Shown one piece after another: positions 1 to 14,423 of a DNA stretch of 64,000 nucleotides. Made by a program: the position numbers and the translations under genes. Origin of the DNA: Mycolicibacterium peregrinum (GTDB lineage Bacteria; Actinomycetota; Actinomycetes; Mycobacteriales; Mycobacteriaceae); NCBI RefSeq assembly GCF_002102345.1, contig NZ_LQPP01000029.1, forward strand, positions 124,001 through 188,000. Direction: 5' to 3'. The notes under the pieces were generated by a model. That model worked only from the letters and a program-made list of their open reading frames with translations, searched no databases and was not told the origin of the DNA. The stretch's first letter is position 1. Every line of letters begins with the position of its first letter.

Positions 1-363
1 GCGGCCGCGGCTGCGGTGCTCGACGTCATCGAGGGCGAGGAGTTGATGGCCAACGCGGCGCGGGTCGGCACGGCTCTGCGCGACGAACTGACCCGCCTGG
101 CCGCCGACCATCCACGGGTCGGCGATGTTCGCGGCGCCGGACTCTACGTCGGTGTCGAGATGGTGACCGACCGCGCCGGGGCAGGCCCTGACCGGGCCGC
201 GGCGCATGATCTGGTCAACGCTATGCGGGACCGCAAGGTGCTGATCTCGGTTTGCGGGGCGCAGGGCAGTGTGCTGAAGGTGAGACCTCCCCTGGTATTC
301 TCACTGTCGGATGTGGACTGGTTCTGCACCGAATTCGCCGATGCGCTGCGTGAGCTGCGCTGA
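1..363 (+). CDS. Class-III aminotransferase, C-terminal fragment
   Basis: The frame is open from the first base, so the gene starts left of the window; only about 120 C-terminal residues are present. The visible part (residues VGDVRGAGLYVGVEMV followed by KVLISVCGAQGSVLKVRPP) matches the small C-terminal domain of PLP-dependent class-III (omega/ornithine-type) aminotransferases. The PLP lysine and the large domain lie outside, so the substrate cannot be inferred. The gene ends 51 bases before pta on the same strand. In M. tuberculosis the gene upstream of pta is fgd1, so this neighbour differs. The family assignment is fairly secure and the specific function is unknown. Confidence 0.8.
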   Translation, partial: AAAAAVLDVIEGEELMANAARVGTALRDELTRLAADHPRVGDVRGAGLYVGVEMVTDRAGAGPDRAAAHDLVNAMRDRKVLISVCGAQGSVLKVRPPLVFSLSDVDWFCTEFADALRELR

Positions 364-414
364 GCAAAAGCAGAGCATCTGGCCGTCCAAACCCTGATGA
401 GGGAAGCTGTATCA

Positions 415-2493
415 GTGCCAGAGGCAGTCGTCGCTACCGCGATCTATATTGCGTCGCCCGAAGGTGACACCGGAAAGTCAACCATTGCGCTCGGCATCCT
501 TCACCGACTTGCTGCGACCGTGCCGAGGGTGGGGGTGTTCCGCCCGATCACCCGGCTGGGCGAGGACCGCGACTACATCCTCGAACTGTTGCTGGCCAGT
601 GCCACGGCCGGGCTGAGTTACGACGCGTGCGTCGGGGTCAGCTACCAGCAGGTGCACGAGGATCCCGATGTCGCGATCGCCGAGATCGTCGACCGGTTCC
701 ACCGCGTGGCCGAGAAGTGCGACGCCGTGCTGATCGTCGGCAGTGACTACACCGACGTCGCCACCCCCAGCGAGCTGAGCATGAACGCCCGCATCGCGGT
801 CAACCTCGGCGCGCCCGTCGTGCTCGCGGTCAAGGCTGCCGACCGGACACCTACCGAGGTCGCCCATGTGGTCGAGGTGTGCCTGGCCGAGCTGAACCAC
901 CAGCACGCACATGCCGCGGCGGTCGTCGCCAACCGGTGCGACCCGGCCCAGCTGGATGCGGTGGCCCAGGCCCTCAAACCGCTCGGCCCGCCCGCGTATG
1001 TGCTTCCCGAGGAGCCGTTGCTGGTCGCCCCGTCCGTGGCCGAACTGCAGGTGGCGGTCGACGGCACGATGATCGCCGGGGACCCCGAGCTGCTGTCGCG
1101 CGAGGCGATGGGCGTGATGGTCGCCGGTATGACGGCCGAGCACTGCCTGGAGCGGCTGACCGAGGGCGTCGCGGTGGTGACTCCGGGGGACCGGTCCGAC
1201 GTGGTGCTGGCGTTGGTGAGTGCTCATGCGGCAGAAGGTTTTCCGTCACTGTCCTGCATCATCCTCAACGGCGGCCTCGATCTGCACCCGGCGATCGCAT
1301 CGCTGGTGGAAGGGCTCGGGCTGCGGCTGCCGATCGTGGCCACGAAGTACGGCACCTTCGAGACCGCCAGCCGGGTCGCGGGTGCCCGCGGCCGGGTCAC
1401 GGCGGCATCGCAGCGGAAGATCGACACCGCGCTGGCGTTGATGGACAAGCACGTCGACGTCAACGACCTGATCGCGCAGCTGAGCATTCCGATCCCCGCG
1501 GTCACCACGCCGCAGATGTTCACCTACCAACTGCTCGACCAGGCCCGCTCCGACCGCAGGCGCATCGTGCTGCCCGAAGGCACCGACGACCGCATCCTCA
1601 AGGCCGCAGGCCGGCTGCTCCAGCACGAGGTGGCCGAGCTGACCATCCTCGGCGAAGAGAGCCAGATCCGTTCCCGGGCAGCCGAACTCGGGGTCAACCT
1701 CGATGCCGCCGTCGTTCTGGATCCGCTCACCAGTGAGCTGTGCGACCAGTTCGCCGAGCAGTACGCCGAGCTGCGCCGTAAGAAGGGCGTGACCGTCGAG
1801 CAGGCGCGCGAGATCATCCACGATGTCTCGTATTTCGGCACCATGCTGGTGCACAACGAGATGGTGGACGGCATGGTCTCGGGTGCCGCGCACACCACCG
1901 CGCACACCGTGCGGCCGGCCTTCGAGATCATCCGGACGGCGCCGGGAATCTCGACGGTGTCGAGCATCTTCCTGATGTGCCTGGCCGACCGGGTGCTGGC
2001 CTACGGTGACTGTGCGATCGTGCCCGATCCAACCTCCGAACAACTCGCCGACATCGCGATCTCCTCGGCGCGCACCGCCGCGCAGTTCGGCATCGATCCG
2101 CGGGTGGCCATGTTGTCGTATTCGACGGGAACCTCGGGTACCGGGGCCGACGTCGACAAGGTCCGGACGGCTACCGAGCTGGTGCGGCAACGCGAGCCGG
2201 ATCTGTTGGTGGAAGGGCCGATTCAATACGACGCGGCGGTGGAGCCGTCGGTCGCGGCGACGAAGATGCCCGACTCGCCGGTGGCCGGGCGCGCCACCGT
2301 GTTGATCTTCCCCGACCTCAACACCGGTAACAACACGTACAAGGCGGTGCAGCGCAGCGCCGGAGCCATCGCGATCGGCCCGGTGCTGCAGGGCTTGAAC
2401 AAACCGGTGAACGATCTGTCCCGGGGAGCCCTGGTGGAGGACATCGTCAACACCGTGGCCATCACCGCGATCCAGGCGCAGGGGCAGTCATGA
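415..2493 (+). CDS. pta: Phosphate acetyltransferase (Pta)
   Basis: Interconverts acetyl-CoA + Pi and acetyl phosphate + CoA in the cytoplasm, forming the acetate pathway with AckA. The protein is about 692 residues, the usual length of the long mycobacterial type: an N-terminal P-loop/BioD-like domain (GDTGKST near residues 17-23), a central DRTGG-like region, and a C-terminal PTA_PTB catalytic domain from about residue 370 ([28 protein letters not shown]). I chose the GTG at 415 because GAGGGAA lies at 399-405 with good spacing. An in-frame ATG at 397 has no Shine-Dalgarno sequence and would add six residues. The stop overlaps the ackA start by four bases, so the genes are translationally coupled. 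Confidence 0.97.
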   Translation: MPEAVVATAIYIASPEGDTGKSTIALGILHRLAATVPRVGVFRPITRLGEDRDYILELLLASATAGLSYDACVGVSYQQVHEDPDVAIAEIVDRFHRVAEKCDAVLIVGSDYTDVATPSELSMNARIAVNLGAPVVLAVKAADRTPTEVAHVVEVCLAELNHQHAHAAAVVANRCDPAQLDAVAQALKPLGPPAYVLPEEPLLVAPSVAELQVAVDGTMIAGDPELLSREAMGVMVAGMTAEHCLERLTEGVAVVTPGDRSDVVLALVSAHAAEGFPSLSCIILNGGLDLHPAIASLVEGLGLRLPIVATKYGTFETASRVAGARGRVTAASQRKIDTALALMDKHVDVNDLIAQLSIPIPAVTTPQMFTYQLLDQARSDRRRIVLPEGTDDRILKAAGRLLQHEVAELTILGEESQIRSRAAELGVNLDAAVVLDPLTSELCDQFAEQYAELRRKKGVTVEQAREIIHDVSYFGTMLVHNEMVDGMVSGAAHTTAHTVRPAFEIIRTAPGISTVSSIFLMCLADRVLAYGDCAIVPDPTSEQLADIAISSARTAAQFGIDPRVAMLSYSTGTSGTGADVDKVRTATELVRQREPDLLVEGPIQYDAAVEPSVAATKMPDSPVAGRATVLIFPDLNTGNNTYKAVQRSAGAIAIGPVLQGLNKPVNDLSRGALVEDIVNTVAITAIQAQGQS

Positions 2494-3620
2494 CGGTTCT
2501 GGTGATCAACTCGGGATCCTCATCGCTGAAATACGCAGTGGTGAAACCGGCTTCGGGAGAATTCCTGGCCGACGGCATCATCGAGCAGATCGGCTCGGCA
2601 CAGGTTCCCGATCACGATGCCGCGTTGCGGGCAGCGTTCGACGAACTGGCGGGTCAGGGTCTGCACCTGGACACCCTCGGGCTGGTGGCAGTCGGTCACC
2701 GGGTGGTGCACGGCGGCAAGGCCTTCTACTGCCCCACGCTGATCGACAGTGAGCTGATCGGCAAGCTCGAAGAGCTGTCGCCGCTGGCTCCGCTGCACAA
2801 TCCGCCGGCGATCCTGGGTATCGAGGTGGCCCGCAAGCTGCTGCCCGACCTGCCGCACGTGGCGGTGTTCGACACCGCGTTCTTCCACAACCTGCCCGCA
2901 GCGGCGGCCACCTACGCCATCGATCGCGAGGTGGCCGAGCGCTGGGACATCCGCCGCTACGGCTTCCACGGCACCTCTCATGAGTACGTCAGCCAGCAGG
3001 CCGCCGCTTTCCTGGACCGGCCCTACGAGTCGCTGAATCAGATTGTGCTGCATCTGGGTAACGGCGCGTCGGCGTCGGCGATCGCCGGCGGCAGGCCCGT
3101 GGACACCTCGATGGGGATGACGCCGATGGAGGGCCTGGTGATGGGCACCCGCAGCGGCGACATCGACCCCGGCATCATCTTGTTCCTGCGCCGGGCGGCG
3201 GGTATGGACGTCGAGGATATCGACACGATGCTCAACCGCCAGTCGGGGGTGCTCGGCCTCGGTGGCGAGAATGACTTCCGCGCGTTGCGCAAGCGCATCG
3301 AATCCGGTGACGAGAACGCGCAATTGGCGTACGACGTCTACATTCACCGGCTCCGCAAGTACGTCGGTGCCTATCTGGCGGTGCTGGGCAGCACCGACGT
3401 CATCAGCTTCACCGCAGGCGTCGGGGAGAACGACGCCACGGTGCGCCGCGACGCCCTGGCCGGACTGTCCGCGCTGGGAATCCAGATCGACGAGGAACTC
3501 AACGCGTCACCGTCGCGTGAAGCCCGGCGGATCTCGACACCGGAGTCACCCGTGACGGTGCTGGTGGTGCCGACCAACGAGGAATTGGCGATCGCGACGG
3601 CCTGCGCCGCGTTGGCCTGA
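2490..3620 (+). CDS. ackA: Acetate kinase (AckA)
   Basis: Converts acetyl phosphate + ADP to acetate + ATP (reversible), completing substrate-level phosphorylation with Pta. The 376-residue protein carries the ASKHA-fold acetokinase signatures: NSGSSSLKY at residues 7-15, [32 protein letters not shown] and TAGVGEND near the C-terminus. The length is normal. The ATG overlaps the pta stop (ATGA), and the pta-ackA order is the standard one. The next gene is convergent, 7 bases after the stop. Confidence 0.98.
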   Translation: MTVLVINSGSSSLKYAVVKPASGEFLADGIIEQIGSAQVPDHDAALRAAFDELAGQGLHLDTLGLVAVGHRVVHGGKAFYCPTLIDSELIGKLEELSPLAPLHNPPAILGIEVARKLLPDLPHVAVFDTAFFHNLPAAAATYAIDREVAERWDIRRYGFHGTSHEYVSQQAAAFLDRPYESLNQIVLHLGNGASASAIAGGRPVDTSMGMTPMEGLVMGTRSGDIDPGIILFLRRAAGMDVEDIDTMLNRQSGVLGLGGENDFRALRKRIESGDENAQLAYDVYIHRLRKYVGAYLAVLGSTDVISFTAGVGENDATVRRDALAGLSALGIQIDEELNASPSREARRISTPESPVTVLVVPTNEELAIATACAALA

Positions 3621-3627
3621 TCTTGCC

Positions 3628-4506
3628 TCATCCCGGCAATCGCCGATTGAGCACCAGTCCGGCCAGCGCTGCGGCGGCCAGCGTCAGCGTGGCGAGGATG
3701 ATCCATCCCGCGCTGGCGTCGGCCGGTGCGAGTTGAAATCCGATCTGCTGCTGCAACGTGCGGTACACCTCCTCCAGTGAGCCGATGGTGTCGGCATGGA
3801 ACACCCGGTCGTCGCCGGACAGCTTGCTGATCTGCTGCACGGTCTGATCGTCGACGGGCACGGCGATCTGCTGGTCGTTGAGGTCGACGTAGCCCTCGGG
3901 GGTTCCGAAGGAGATCGCCGAGATCGGGACCCCTTGCGCCTTCGCGGCCCGGGCGGCGGCGAAGGCTCCGCGTGGCTGATCGGGATCCAGCGGCACGGTC
4001 TCCTTTCCGTCGGATTCCAGCACGATGCGCGCGGGCGGTGGCCCGTCGCCGCCTCCGATCACTCCGCTCACCGTGGCGATCGCCTGCAGCGCGGTGTAGA
4101 TACCTTCTCCGGTCGCGGTGCGTTCGGCCGGCTCGAATTTCTTGCCCGCCTCTTGGGCCGCCGCGAGCCGGTTGGGGGCGACGTCGGTTGCGGACATCGA
4201 CTCCGAGACGTCGATGACGAGCATGACCACGGCACGATTGCGCGGTATCAGGTGATCGCGCGTCGGGTCCGCCAAGGCGATCGTGAGCAGCAGGATGGAG
4301 ATCAGCACCAGGGCCGCCGGTACGTGCCGTAACCGGCGGCTTCGCGAAGGGGCCACTGCGGCCAGGACATCCATGTTGGCGAACCTGAGCACCGGGATGC
4401 CCTTCGCCCGGTACCGGTGGACGTAGAGGGCGAGCAGCCCGACCGCGACCAGCGCGCACAGGAAGAACCAGCGGTGCTGGAACCCGGACAACGACAGAAC
4501 GCCCAC
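3628..4506 (-). CDS. VWA-domain membrane protein, apparently internally shortened
   Basis: 292 residues. Two N-terminal hydrophobic segments (about 13-28 and 62-80) are followed by a von Willebrand factor A domain and a C-terminal TM segment, ending NRRLPG. It resembles the mycobacterial VWA membrane proteins next to MoxR ATPases (Rv1481 type). The MIDAS Asp-Ser-Ser motif is present (VIDVSESM, about 96-103), as are a threonine in RTATGEG and an aspartate in ESDGKE. As I recall the family, 40-odd residues (the second strand/helix, beginning around a TPGINLGL-like motif) normally lie between QEAGKKF and the ADRTATGE-like segment. Here QEAGKKF is followed directly by [11 protein letters not shown]. 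The reading frame is intact. There is no moxR gene beside it, so this is a stand-alone paralogue; its function is unknown. Confidence 0.75.
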   Translation of the reverse strand: MGVLSLSGFQHRWFFLCALVAVGLLALYVHRYRAKGIPVLRFANMDVLAAVAPSRSRRLRHVPAALVLISILLLTIALADPTRDHLIPRNRAVVMLVIDVSESMSATDVAPNRLAAAQEAGKKFEPAERTATGEGIYTALQAIATVSGVIGGGDGPPPARIVLESDGKETVPLDPDQPRGAFAAARAAKAQGVPISAISFGTPEGYVDLNDQQIAVPVDDQTVQQISKLSGDDRVFHADTIGSLEEVYRTLQQQIGFQLAPADASAGWIILATLTLAAAALAGLVLNRRLPG

Positions 4507-4591
4507 ATCCGAAGCCTGTGGTCGCAGTCCTCACAACGCCAGCACAATCAGCTGGCGGAATGCTGCCAGGTTCGCGGCGTACGTTCCGCAT

Positions 4592-5479
4592 GTGCCTGAC
4601 TGGGTGGCGCTGCTGCTGATCCTCATCACCGGGACGGGCTATTACGTGTGCCGCCGGCGCGCTCGACGTGTGGGTACCGTCGTCCGGTCACAGGCCTGGT
4701 GCTTCGGCGCCGGCCTGGTGTGGTGGTTGCTGGCCACGAACAGTGTCATCGCGGGGTACGCCCCGGTGCTGTTCTGGGTGCGCGCCGTGCAGGTGCTGCT
4801 GTTGCTGTACGTCGTGCCATTCCTGTTGGCCATGGGCAGGCCGGTGACCGTGCTGCGCGAGGCATCGAGCCGGAACGTTCGTGCTCGGCTCGACGCGGCG
4901 CTCGGATCGGCAGCGGCCCGGGTGGTGCTGTCGCCGCCGGTGACCTCGGTGCTGATGCTGGCGACGCCGTGGTTGCTCTATCTGACTCCGTGGTACGTCG
5001 CCTCGATGGTCAACCCGGTGATCGCGAGCGCGACTCGGATAATGCTGTCCGCCATCGGTTTCGGCTATTTCTACACCCGGCTGCAGTCTGATCCGGTGCC
5101 ACGGCGGTATTCGCCGCTGCTGTCGATCGGGATCAGCGTTGCCGAAGGGCTGGGTGACGGTGTCCTCGGCCTGGTGCTGTGGCTCGGCCCGCTGATCGCC
5201 TACGATTATTACTCTGCGCTACAACGGAATTGGGGTCCAAGTCTGCGGGATGACCAGACGCTGGGCGCGGGGGTGTTGTGGATCCTGGGTGACGTGCTGG
5301 GTGTCCCCTTCATCATGGTGCTGATGCGGGCACTCGGGACTCACGAGCGCACCCGGGCCGCTGAGATCGACGCCGAGCTCGATGCCGAGGTCGACGCTGG
5401 ATCGGAGGAGGACGGCACGAGCACCTCCGCACTCTGGTGGGAATCGGACCCGCAACTACGCGACCGCTATCACCGCTGA
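4592..5479 (+). CDS. CtaG-type (caa3_CtaG) integral membrane protein
   Basis: 295 residues with about seven hydrophobic segments. The motif pattern is that of the caa3_CtaG family, which in Bacillus is needed for caa3 cytochrome c oxidase formation; many actinobacteria carry paralogues of uncertain role. Visible features are W and H-poor helices with RAVQVLLLLYVVPFLLAMGRPVT, a conserved LYLTPWYV segment, and ISVAEGLGDGVLG. The C-terminal 45 residues are acidic and soluble (ERTRAAEIDAELDAEVDAGS). The start is the GTG at 4592. The gene is divergent from the VWA gene and convergent with pknG, whose stop is 5 bases away. A role in respiratory oxidase assembly is family inference only. Confidence 0.75.
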   Translation: MPDWVALLLILITGTGYYVCRRRARRVGTVVRSQAWCFGAGLVWWLLATNSVIAGYAPVLFWVRAVQVLLLLYVVPFLLAMGRPVTVLREASSRNVRARLDAALGSAAARVVLSPPVTSVLMLATPWLLYLTPWYVASMVNPVIASATRIMLSAIGFGYFYTRLQSDPVPRRYSPLLSIGISVAEGLGDGVLGLVLWLGPLIAYDYYSALQRNWGPSLRDDQTLGAGVLWILGDVLGVPFIMVLMRALGTHERTRAAEIDAELDAEVDAGSEEDGTSTSALWWESDPQLRDRYHR

Positions 5480-5484
5480 CGAGC

Positions 5485-8728
<3,244 letters not shown>

Positions 8729-8729
<1 letters not shown>

Positions 8730-10048
8730 CAGCGGTACTCACTCAGTCGAGGCCACAACCCCAACGCCACCGCCAGCGCCGCGGCCACACTGAGCAGCGC
8801 GGCTCCCACGGTCGCGCCGGACAGCACGCGGCGGGCATTGGCGATGTCGTTACGCAACTGGCTCCGGCTCTGTTCGATGCCCTTGGACAACGCGTCGTCG
8901 AGCTTGTCGAAGGCCGACGTGGAATCGTCCTCGCCGGTGCCCAGCGCCACCTGCGTCGCCGCCTGGTAGTTGCCCACCGCGATGTATGCATTGATCCGGT
9001 CGTCGGCCGCACGCCATTTGGTGAGCAGATCTTCGGCACCCGTCAGATCGCTCTTGTCGATGCGGGTGTCGCGGGCCAGATACTGGGCGAGCTGCTGCTG
9101 CATAGCCTCGATGCGTTGGTAGTAGGACTGCTTGCGCAGGTTCTCGTCGCCGCGCCGGATCAGCGCCAAAGTCTCGTCGGCCCTGGCCTGCTGGGCGGTG
9201 ATGGCCAGGTTGGTCACGGTCTTGAGGGATTCGGCGGCGGTGTCCTTGGCGCTGCGGCTGTCCGACGTCGAGATCACCAGCGCCGTCGTCACCCAGATCA
9301 GCATGATCAGCACGGCCATCCCGCCGGCGACGAAACCGATGTTGACCCGGCGCCGGGTGCGTCGCGCCAACCAGCGGTTGGCGAACGCGCCGAACATCAA
9401 CGTCGCCAGCACCACCAACATCACCGCGGCCGGGATCCGGGTGGAGGCCGTGGTCTCGGCGTCCACCCGGGCCGAGGTCTCCTCGTACAGGCGTTGCGCG
9501 TCGGGCAGGATCTGCGACTGCATCAGCGCCGAGGCCTCCGACAGGTACGACGAACCGACCGGGTTGCCGGCCCGGTTGTTGGTCCGCGCGGTCTCGACCA
9601 GGCCGGTGTAGACCGCCAGCCGGGCGTTGATGCGACCGAGCAACTGCACCAGCGATTCGTCGGTCAGCCCGCTCGACGCACGGGTGACTGCCACGGACGC
9701 ATCGGTGATGGCCTGCTCGTAGCGCTGTCGGACGTCGCGGGGCTCGGCTCCGGCGATGAACGCCGTGGCCGCGGCGGCGTCGGCGACCGACAGTGTGGTG
9801 TAGAGCTGGCCTGCCGCGAACGCGAGGGGCTCGGTGTGATCGAGCACGGTGGTCAGCGCCTGCTGGCGGTCGTTGATCGTGGTCGAGGTGGCGAACGCAC
9901 TGGCGATTACGAGTGCCGACAGCACGAGTCCGATGGTCAGGATGCGGCCCGGTGTGGTCCACAGAAACCACCACCGCGGATGGGCAGGCGTGGTCGGCGA
10001 CCGGGACGCGAGCGGTTCGGTCGAGGGATGTGCCAACTCCACAGTCAC
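8729..10048 (-). CDS. glnX: GlnX membrane signal-relay protein
   Basis: 439 residues. A soluble N-terminus is followed by a TM segment (about residues 33-52), an extracytoplasmic four-helix-like sensor region, a second pair of hydrophobic segments (around 225-290), another helical region and a final TM helix ending LWPRLSEYR. It closely follows the mycobacterial GlnX pattern, a transmembrane partner that passes the GlnH signal to PknG. The chosen start is the GTG at 10048 (MTVELAHPSTEP), matching my recollection of the family N-terminus; longer open sequence upstream runs through the intergenic region. It is the first gene of the operon and its stop overlaps the glnH start. Confidence 0.93.
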
Positions 10049-10180
10049 CTGCGCACGGACCTCATTTATTTCGGTGCTTACGGCTGTTCCCACACTATAA
10101 AAAAATTCTAAGAGCGCCCACTTAGGCTCGCGGACAAATTGAGGTCCACCGAAACAGACGACGTTCCCTAAGCTGTACGC
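10049..10180. promoter_or_regulatory. Divergent promoter region glnX / mutT3
   Basis: 132-base spacer between the divergent glnX and mutT3 genes, with an AT-rich core (an A-run around 10099-10106). On the minus strand TATAGT (10099-10094) is a plausible -10 hexamer for glnX, 46 bases before its start; no good -35 is seen. The mutT3 side shows no clear box. The promoter role is inferred from geometry and base composition. Confidence 0.4.
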
Positions 10181-10687
10181 GTGCGTGGCGACGGTGACGG
10201 CTGGGTGTTCTCCGACAACGGCGCCCGATATTGGGGGCGTCACGGTGCCGCCGGGTTGCTCCTGCGCGCGCCGTGGCCGGGTGGATCGGCCGCTGTGCTG
10301 CTGCAACACCGCGCACCGTGGAGTCATCAGGGCGGAACCTGGGCCTTGCCCGGAGGTGCCCGTGACAGTCACGAGACCGCCGAGCAGGCCGCGGTGCGGG
10401 AGGCAAATGAGGAAGCCGGCGTGACGGCCGAGCAGCTCACCGTCCGGACCACCGTGGTGACGGCCGAGGTGGCCGGTATCGGTGGCACGCACTGGAGCTA
10501 CACCACCGTGATCGCCGACGTGCCCGAACCGCTGGAGACCATCCCGAACCGGGAGAGCTCGGAATTGCGTTGGGTGGCCGAGGACGAAGTCGCGGCACTG
10601 CCGCTGCATCCCGGGTTCGCCGCCAGTTGGGAGCAGCTGCGGACGGTGACGGCCTCGCTACCGCTCGAGGTCAACCCGCCGCGCTGA
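10181..10687 (+). CDS. mutT3: Nudix hydrolase MutT3
   Basis: 168-residue Nudix hydrolase. The full Nudix box spans residues 59-81 (G-x5-E-x7-REANEEAG-V), which binds the catalytic divalent metal. The position between glnX and thiE matches mutT3 of M. tuberculosis, described as acting on oxidised guanine nucleotides or related substrates; the real substrate cannot be read from sequence. The start is GTG at 10181. The last 17 bases overlap the 3' end of thiE tail-to-tail. Confidence 0.9.
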   Translation: MRGDGDGWVFSDNGARYWGRHGAAGLLLRAPWPGGSAAVLLQHRAPWSHQGGTWALPGGARDSHETAEQAAVREANEEAGVTAEQLTVRTTVVTAEVAGIGGTHWSYTTVIADVPEPLETIPNRESSELRWVAEDEVAALPLHPGFAASWEQLRTVTASLPLEVNPPR

Positions 10688-11342
10688 TTCCGGTCTTGAG
10701 TTCGGCGGCAGCGGCGCGTGGATCCTCGGCGGCGGTGATCGCGCGGACCACCACGATGCGCCGGGCCCCAGCCGCCAGCACCTCGGGCAGCCGCTGCTGA
10801 TCGATCCCGCCGATCGCGAACCACGGCTTGGCCGGATTGAGAGCCGCCGTCGAGCGCACCAGGTCCAGGCCCGGCGCGGTCCGGCCCGGCTTGGTGGGCG
10901 TCGGCCAGCACGGGCCGACGCAGAAGTAGTCCACCTGCTCCTCGATGGCGGCCGCGGCTTGCGTGGCGTCATGGGTGGAGCGCCCGATCACCGGACGGTC
11001 CCCGATGATGCCCCGTGCGACGTCCAGCGGCAGATCGTCCTGGCCCAGGTGCAGTACGTCGGCCCCGGCCGCCAGCGCGATGTCGGCGCGGTCGTTGACT
11101 GCCAGCAGTGCGCCGTGGCGGCGGGCCGCATCGGCCAGGATCTCCAGCGCCTCGAGTTCGTGGCGGGCCTCCAGCGGGCCGAACTGTTTCTCGCCTGCCG
11201 ACCCCTTGTCGCGGAGCTGAATCAGGTCCACCCCGCCGGCCAGCGCCGCGTCGGCGAATTCGGCCAGGTCACCGCGCTCCCGGCGGGCGTCGGTGCACAG
11301 GTAGAGGGTGGCGCGCTGCAAACGGTCGACCGGTGATTCCAC
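10671..11342 (-). CDS. thiE: Thiamine-phosphate synthase (ThiE)
   Basis: Couples HMP-PP and thiazole phosphate to thiamine phosphate. The 223-residue TIM barrel has the family motifs: [35 protein letters not shown] (read in two parts), [22 protein letters not shown] and WFAIGGI. The start is GTG at 11342; upstream in-frame sequence lacks family similarity. It is divergent from thiO-thiS-thiG, and the spacer carries the TPP riboswitch for the opposite strand. No second riboswitch is seen on the thiE side. It overlaps mutT3 convergently by 17 bases. Confidence 0.97.
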   Translation of the reverse strand: MESPVDRLQRATLYLCTDARRERGDLAEFADAALAGGVDLIQLRDKGSAGEKQFGPLEARHELEALEILADAARRHGALLAVNDRADIALAAGADVLHLGQDDLPLDVARGIIGDRPVIGRSTHDATQAAAAIEEQVDYFCVGPCWPTPTKPGRTAPGLDLVRSTAALNPAKPWFAIGGIDQQRLPEVLAAGARRIVVVRAITAAEDPRAAAAELKTGISAAG

Positions 11343-11390
11343 ACCGCGACGGTAGCCGGTACCGCCCGAGTACCCTGGACTGGCAATCAA

Positions 11391-11486
11391 TACGGGAGTC
11401 CCGGGGACGCGGGGCTGAGAGTGGGCACACGGACCGGCCCTGACCGTCACACCTGATCCGGGTCATGCCGGCGTAGGGAGCGGAGT
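11391..11486 (+). promoter_or_regulatory. TPP (THI-box) riboswitch upstream of thiO
   Basis: The conserved THI-element strings are present in order: ACGGGAGTCCCGGGGAC from 11392, the P2/J2 core GGGGCTGAGAG (11411-11421), the pyrophosphate-sensor helix GACCGTCACACCTGATCCGG (11442-11461) and the closing GGCGTAGGGAG (11470-11480). The 3' end contains the GGAG/CGGAG ribosome-binding region of thiO (ATG at 11487). Binding of thiamine pyrophosphate would therefore most simply mask translation initiation of thiO-thiS-thiG. Confidence 0.93.
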
Positions 11487-12499
11487 ATGGCAGCAGGAGG
11501 AGCCAGGACACTCGCCGTCATCGGCGGCGGTGTGATCGGGCTGTCGATCGCACGCCGGGCTGCACTCGACGGTTGGACCGTGCGGCTGCACTGCACACGC
11601 GAGCACGGAGCCTCGTGGGTGGCCGGCGGCATGCTGGCCCCGCACAGTGAAGGCTGGCCGGGCGAAGAGCAGATGCTGCAGATCGGTCTGGAATCGCTGA
11701 AGCTGTGGCACTCGGGTTTCCTCGACGGGCTGGCGCCCGAGGTGGTCACCGCGCGGGAGTCGCTGGTGGTCGCGGTCGACCGGGCTGACGTGTCCGACCT
11801 GCACACCGTGGCCGAATGGCTGTCGGCCCAGGGGCAGCCGGTCGAGGTGACGACGGCTGCGCGGGACGTGGAACCGCTACTGGCACAGGGCATCCGGCAC
11901 GGGTTCCGGGCCACCACCGAACTCGCTGTGGACAACCGGGCCGTGGTCGACGGGCTGGCCGCACACTGCGAGCGACTGGCGGTGCGGTGGGCCGGGCCCG
12001 TCGAGAACCTGGACGACCTCGAGGCGGACGTCCGGGTGATCGCCAACGGCATCGACTCCCCGAAGCTCCTGCCTGGGCTGCCGGTGCGCCCGGTCAAGGG
12101 TGAGGTACTGCGGCTGCGGTGGCGCCAGGGCTGTATGCCGGTGCCGCAGCGCGTGATCCGGGCCCGGGTGCACGGCCGCCCGGTGTACCTGGTGCCGCGG
12201 GCCGACGGCGTGGTGGTCGGCGCCACCCAATACGAGCACGGCCGGGACATCGCGCCGGTGGTCAGCGGTGTGCGCGACCTACTCGAGGACGCCTGCGCGG
12301 TGATGCCCGCGCTCGGCGAGTATGAGCTGGCCGAGACCGCGGCGGGTTTGCGGCCGATGACACCGGACGGGTTGCCGATCGTCGAACGGGTCGACGAGCG
12401 CACGCTGGTGGCCGTCGGGCACGGCCGGAACGGATTTCTTTTGGCGCCGTGGACCGCTGAGCGGATCGCGGCAGAACTCGAGATGAGCGTGGGAGCGAA

Positions 12500-12503
<4 letters not shown>
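11487..12503 (+). CDS. thiO: Glycine oxidase ThiO
   Basis: 338-residue FAD-dependent oxidase of the DAO family that oxidises glycine to dehydroglycine (iminoacetate) for thiazole synthesis. The N-terminal Rossmann motif is VIGGGVIGLSIARRAA (residues 12-27). Other family features are GGMLAPHSEG, VKGEVLRLR, and GLRPMTPDGLPIVE plus VAVGHGRNGFLLAPWTAE at the C-terminus. It is the first gene after the TPP riboswitch. The stop overlaps the thiS start by four bases (ATGA). Confidence 0.96.
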
Positions 12504-13451
<948 letters not shown>

Positions 13452-13457
13452 TTTCCG

Positions 13458-13535
13458 GCCGAGCCTGCGGTAAGTGCGCCGAGCCTGCGGTGAGATCGTG
13501 AAAATGACCAAAATTGCGATCTGGGCGCAGGCTCG
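13458..13535. repeat. Palindromic intergenic repeat (GAGCCTGCG type)
   Basis: Two direct copies of GCCGAGCCTGCGGT (13458-13471 and 13478-13491) are followed by an inverted copy. The arms 13480-13499 and 13516-13535 pair imperfectly (CGAGCCTGCG...AGATCG against CGATCT...CGCAGGCTCG) around an A-rich loop. The element fills the thiG-esterase gap and could form a hairpin. I recall similar GAGCCTGCG palindromes dispersed between genes of fast-growing mycobacteria, but that needs a genome search. It may act as a terminator for thiG. Confidence 0.7.
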
Positions 13536-13553
13536 ATGCGGGGGGACGCTGTT

Positions 13554-14324
13554 ATGAGACGCTATGTCGCGCTGGGCAGTTCGATGGCTGCCGGGCCGGG
13601 GATCAAGCCGTCGGCTGAAGGGGCGCCGTGGCAGGCGGGCCGCTCGGCGCGCAATTACCCGCACCTGGTGGCCGCCGAACTCGGGCTGAACCTGGTGGAC
13701 GTGACGTACTCCGGCGCCACCACCGCGCATGTGCTGCGCGATCGGCAGAACGGTGCGCCACCGCAGATCGAGGCACTCGACGGATCCGAGGCGCTGGTCA
13801 CGGTCACCATCGGGGGCAACGACGCCGGCTACGTGCCCCAGCTGATGGCCGCGGCGTTGCCGCGGTTCACCCGGTCTCTGCCGCTGGCGGGACCGCTGCT
13901 TCGCGGCCTGCTCGACCCCGACGCGCGGGAAACCGCGTTGACCGAAGTGGCCGATTCTCTCGTGACGGTGGGGCGTGAGGTCCGGCGGCGAGCGCCGCAG
14001 GCGCACGTGTTGTTCGTGGACTACCTGACCATGCTGCCGCCGGAAGGTGTCGCTGCGTCGCCGTTGTCGGAGACCGACGCGGCGCTGGGACGGCACGTCG
14101 CGGCCACGCTGGAACGGCTCACCGGAGAGGCTGCCGCCGAGACGGGTTGCGGGTGGGTGCGTGCCGCGCAGGCGAGCTTGGCGCACCATGCCTGGTCGGC
14201 CCAGCCGTGGACCACCCGGCCGGGGCTGCCCTGGCCGTGCCGGCCCGCGCCGCTGCACCCGAACGCCGCAGGCATGCGCGCGGTTGCCGATCTGGTCGTG
14301 GCGCAGGCCGAGTTCGAGGCCTGA
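13554..14324 (+). CDS. SGNH/GDSL-family esterase
   Basis: 256-residue SGNH hydrolase. Block I is YVALGSSMAAGPG, with the nucleophile Ser in GSS rather than the usual GDS. Block II Gly is in YSGATTAH, block III Asn in TIGGND, and block V His in PLHPNAAGM. The enzyme probably hydrolyses small esters or acyl groups; the substrate is unknown. I chose the ATG at 13554, preceded by a GGGGGGA ribosome-binding site. An ATG at 13536 would add six residues without one. There is no signal peptide. It lies between thiG and an orphan WXG100 pair. Confidence 0.88.
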   Translation: MRRYVALGSSMAAGPGIKPSAEGAPWQAGRSARNYPHLVAAELGLNLVDVTYSGATTAHVLRDRQNGAPPQIEALDGSEALVTVTIGGNDAGYVPQLMAAALPRFTRSLPLAGPLLRGLLDPDARETALTEVADSLVTVGREVRRRAPQAHVLFVDYLTMLPPEGVAASPLSETDAALGRHVAATLERLTGEAAAETGCGWVRAAQASLAHHAWSAQPWTTRPGLPWPCRPAPLHPNAAGMRAVADLVVAQAEFEA

Positions 14325-14423
14325 ATTCGTGACATCACGGCTGATGGTGGCGTGTAACAATCTTCTCAACGCTTCTCAATGGAGAAAACCGCTGCTTCTG
14401 GCTTGGATTGGGGGAGAGGTGCC

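Noticed and set aside
478..2226. Long minus-strand open frames opposite pta
   Set aside because: They are GC-skew shadows: Arg/His/Gly-rich products with no family motifs, opposite a well-supported gene.
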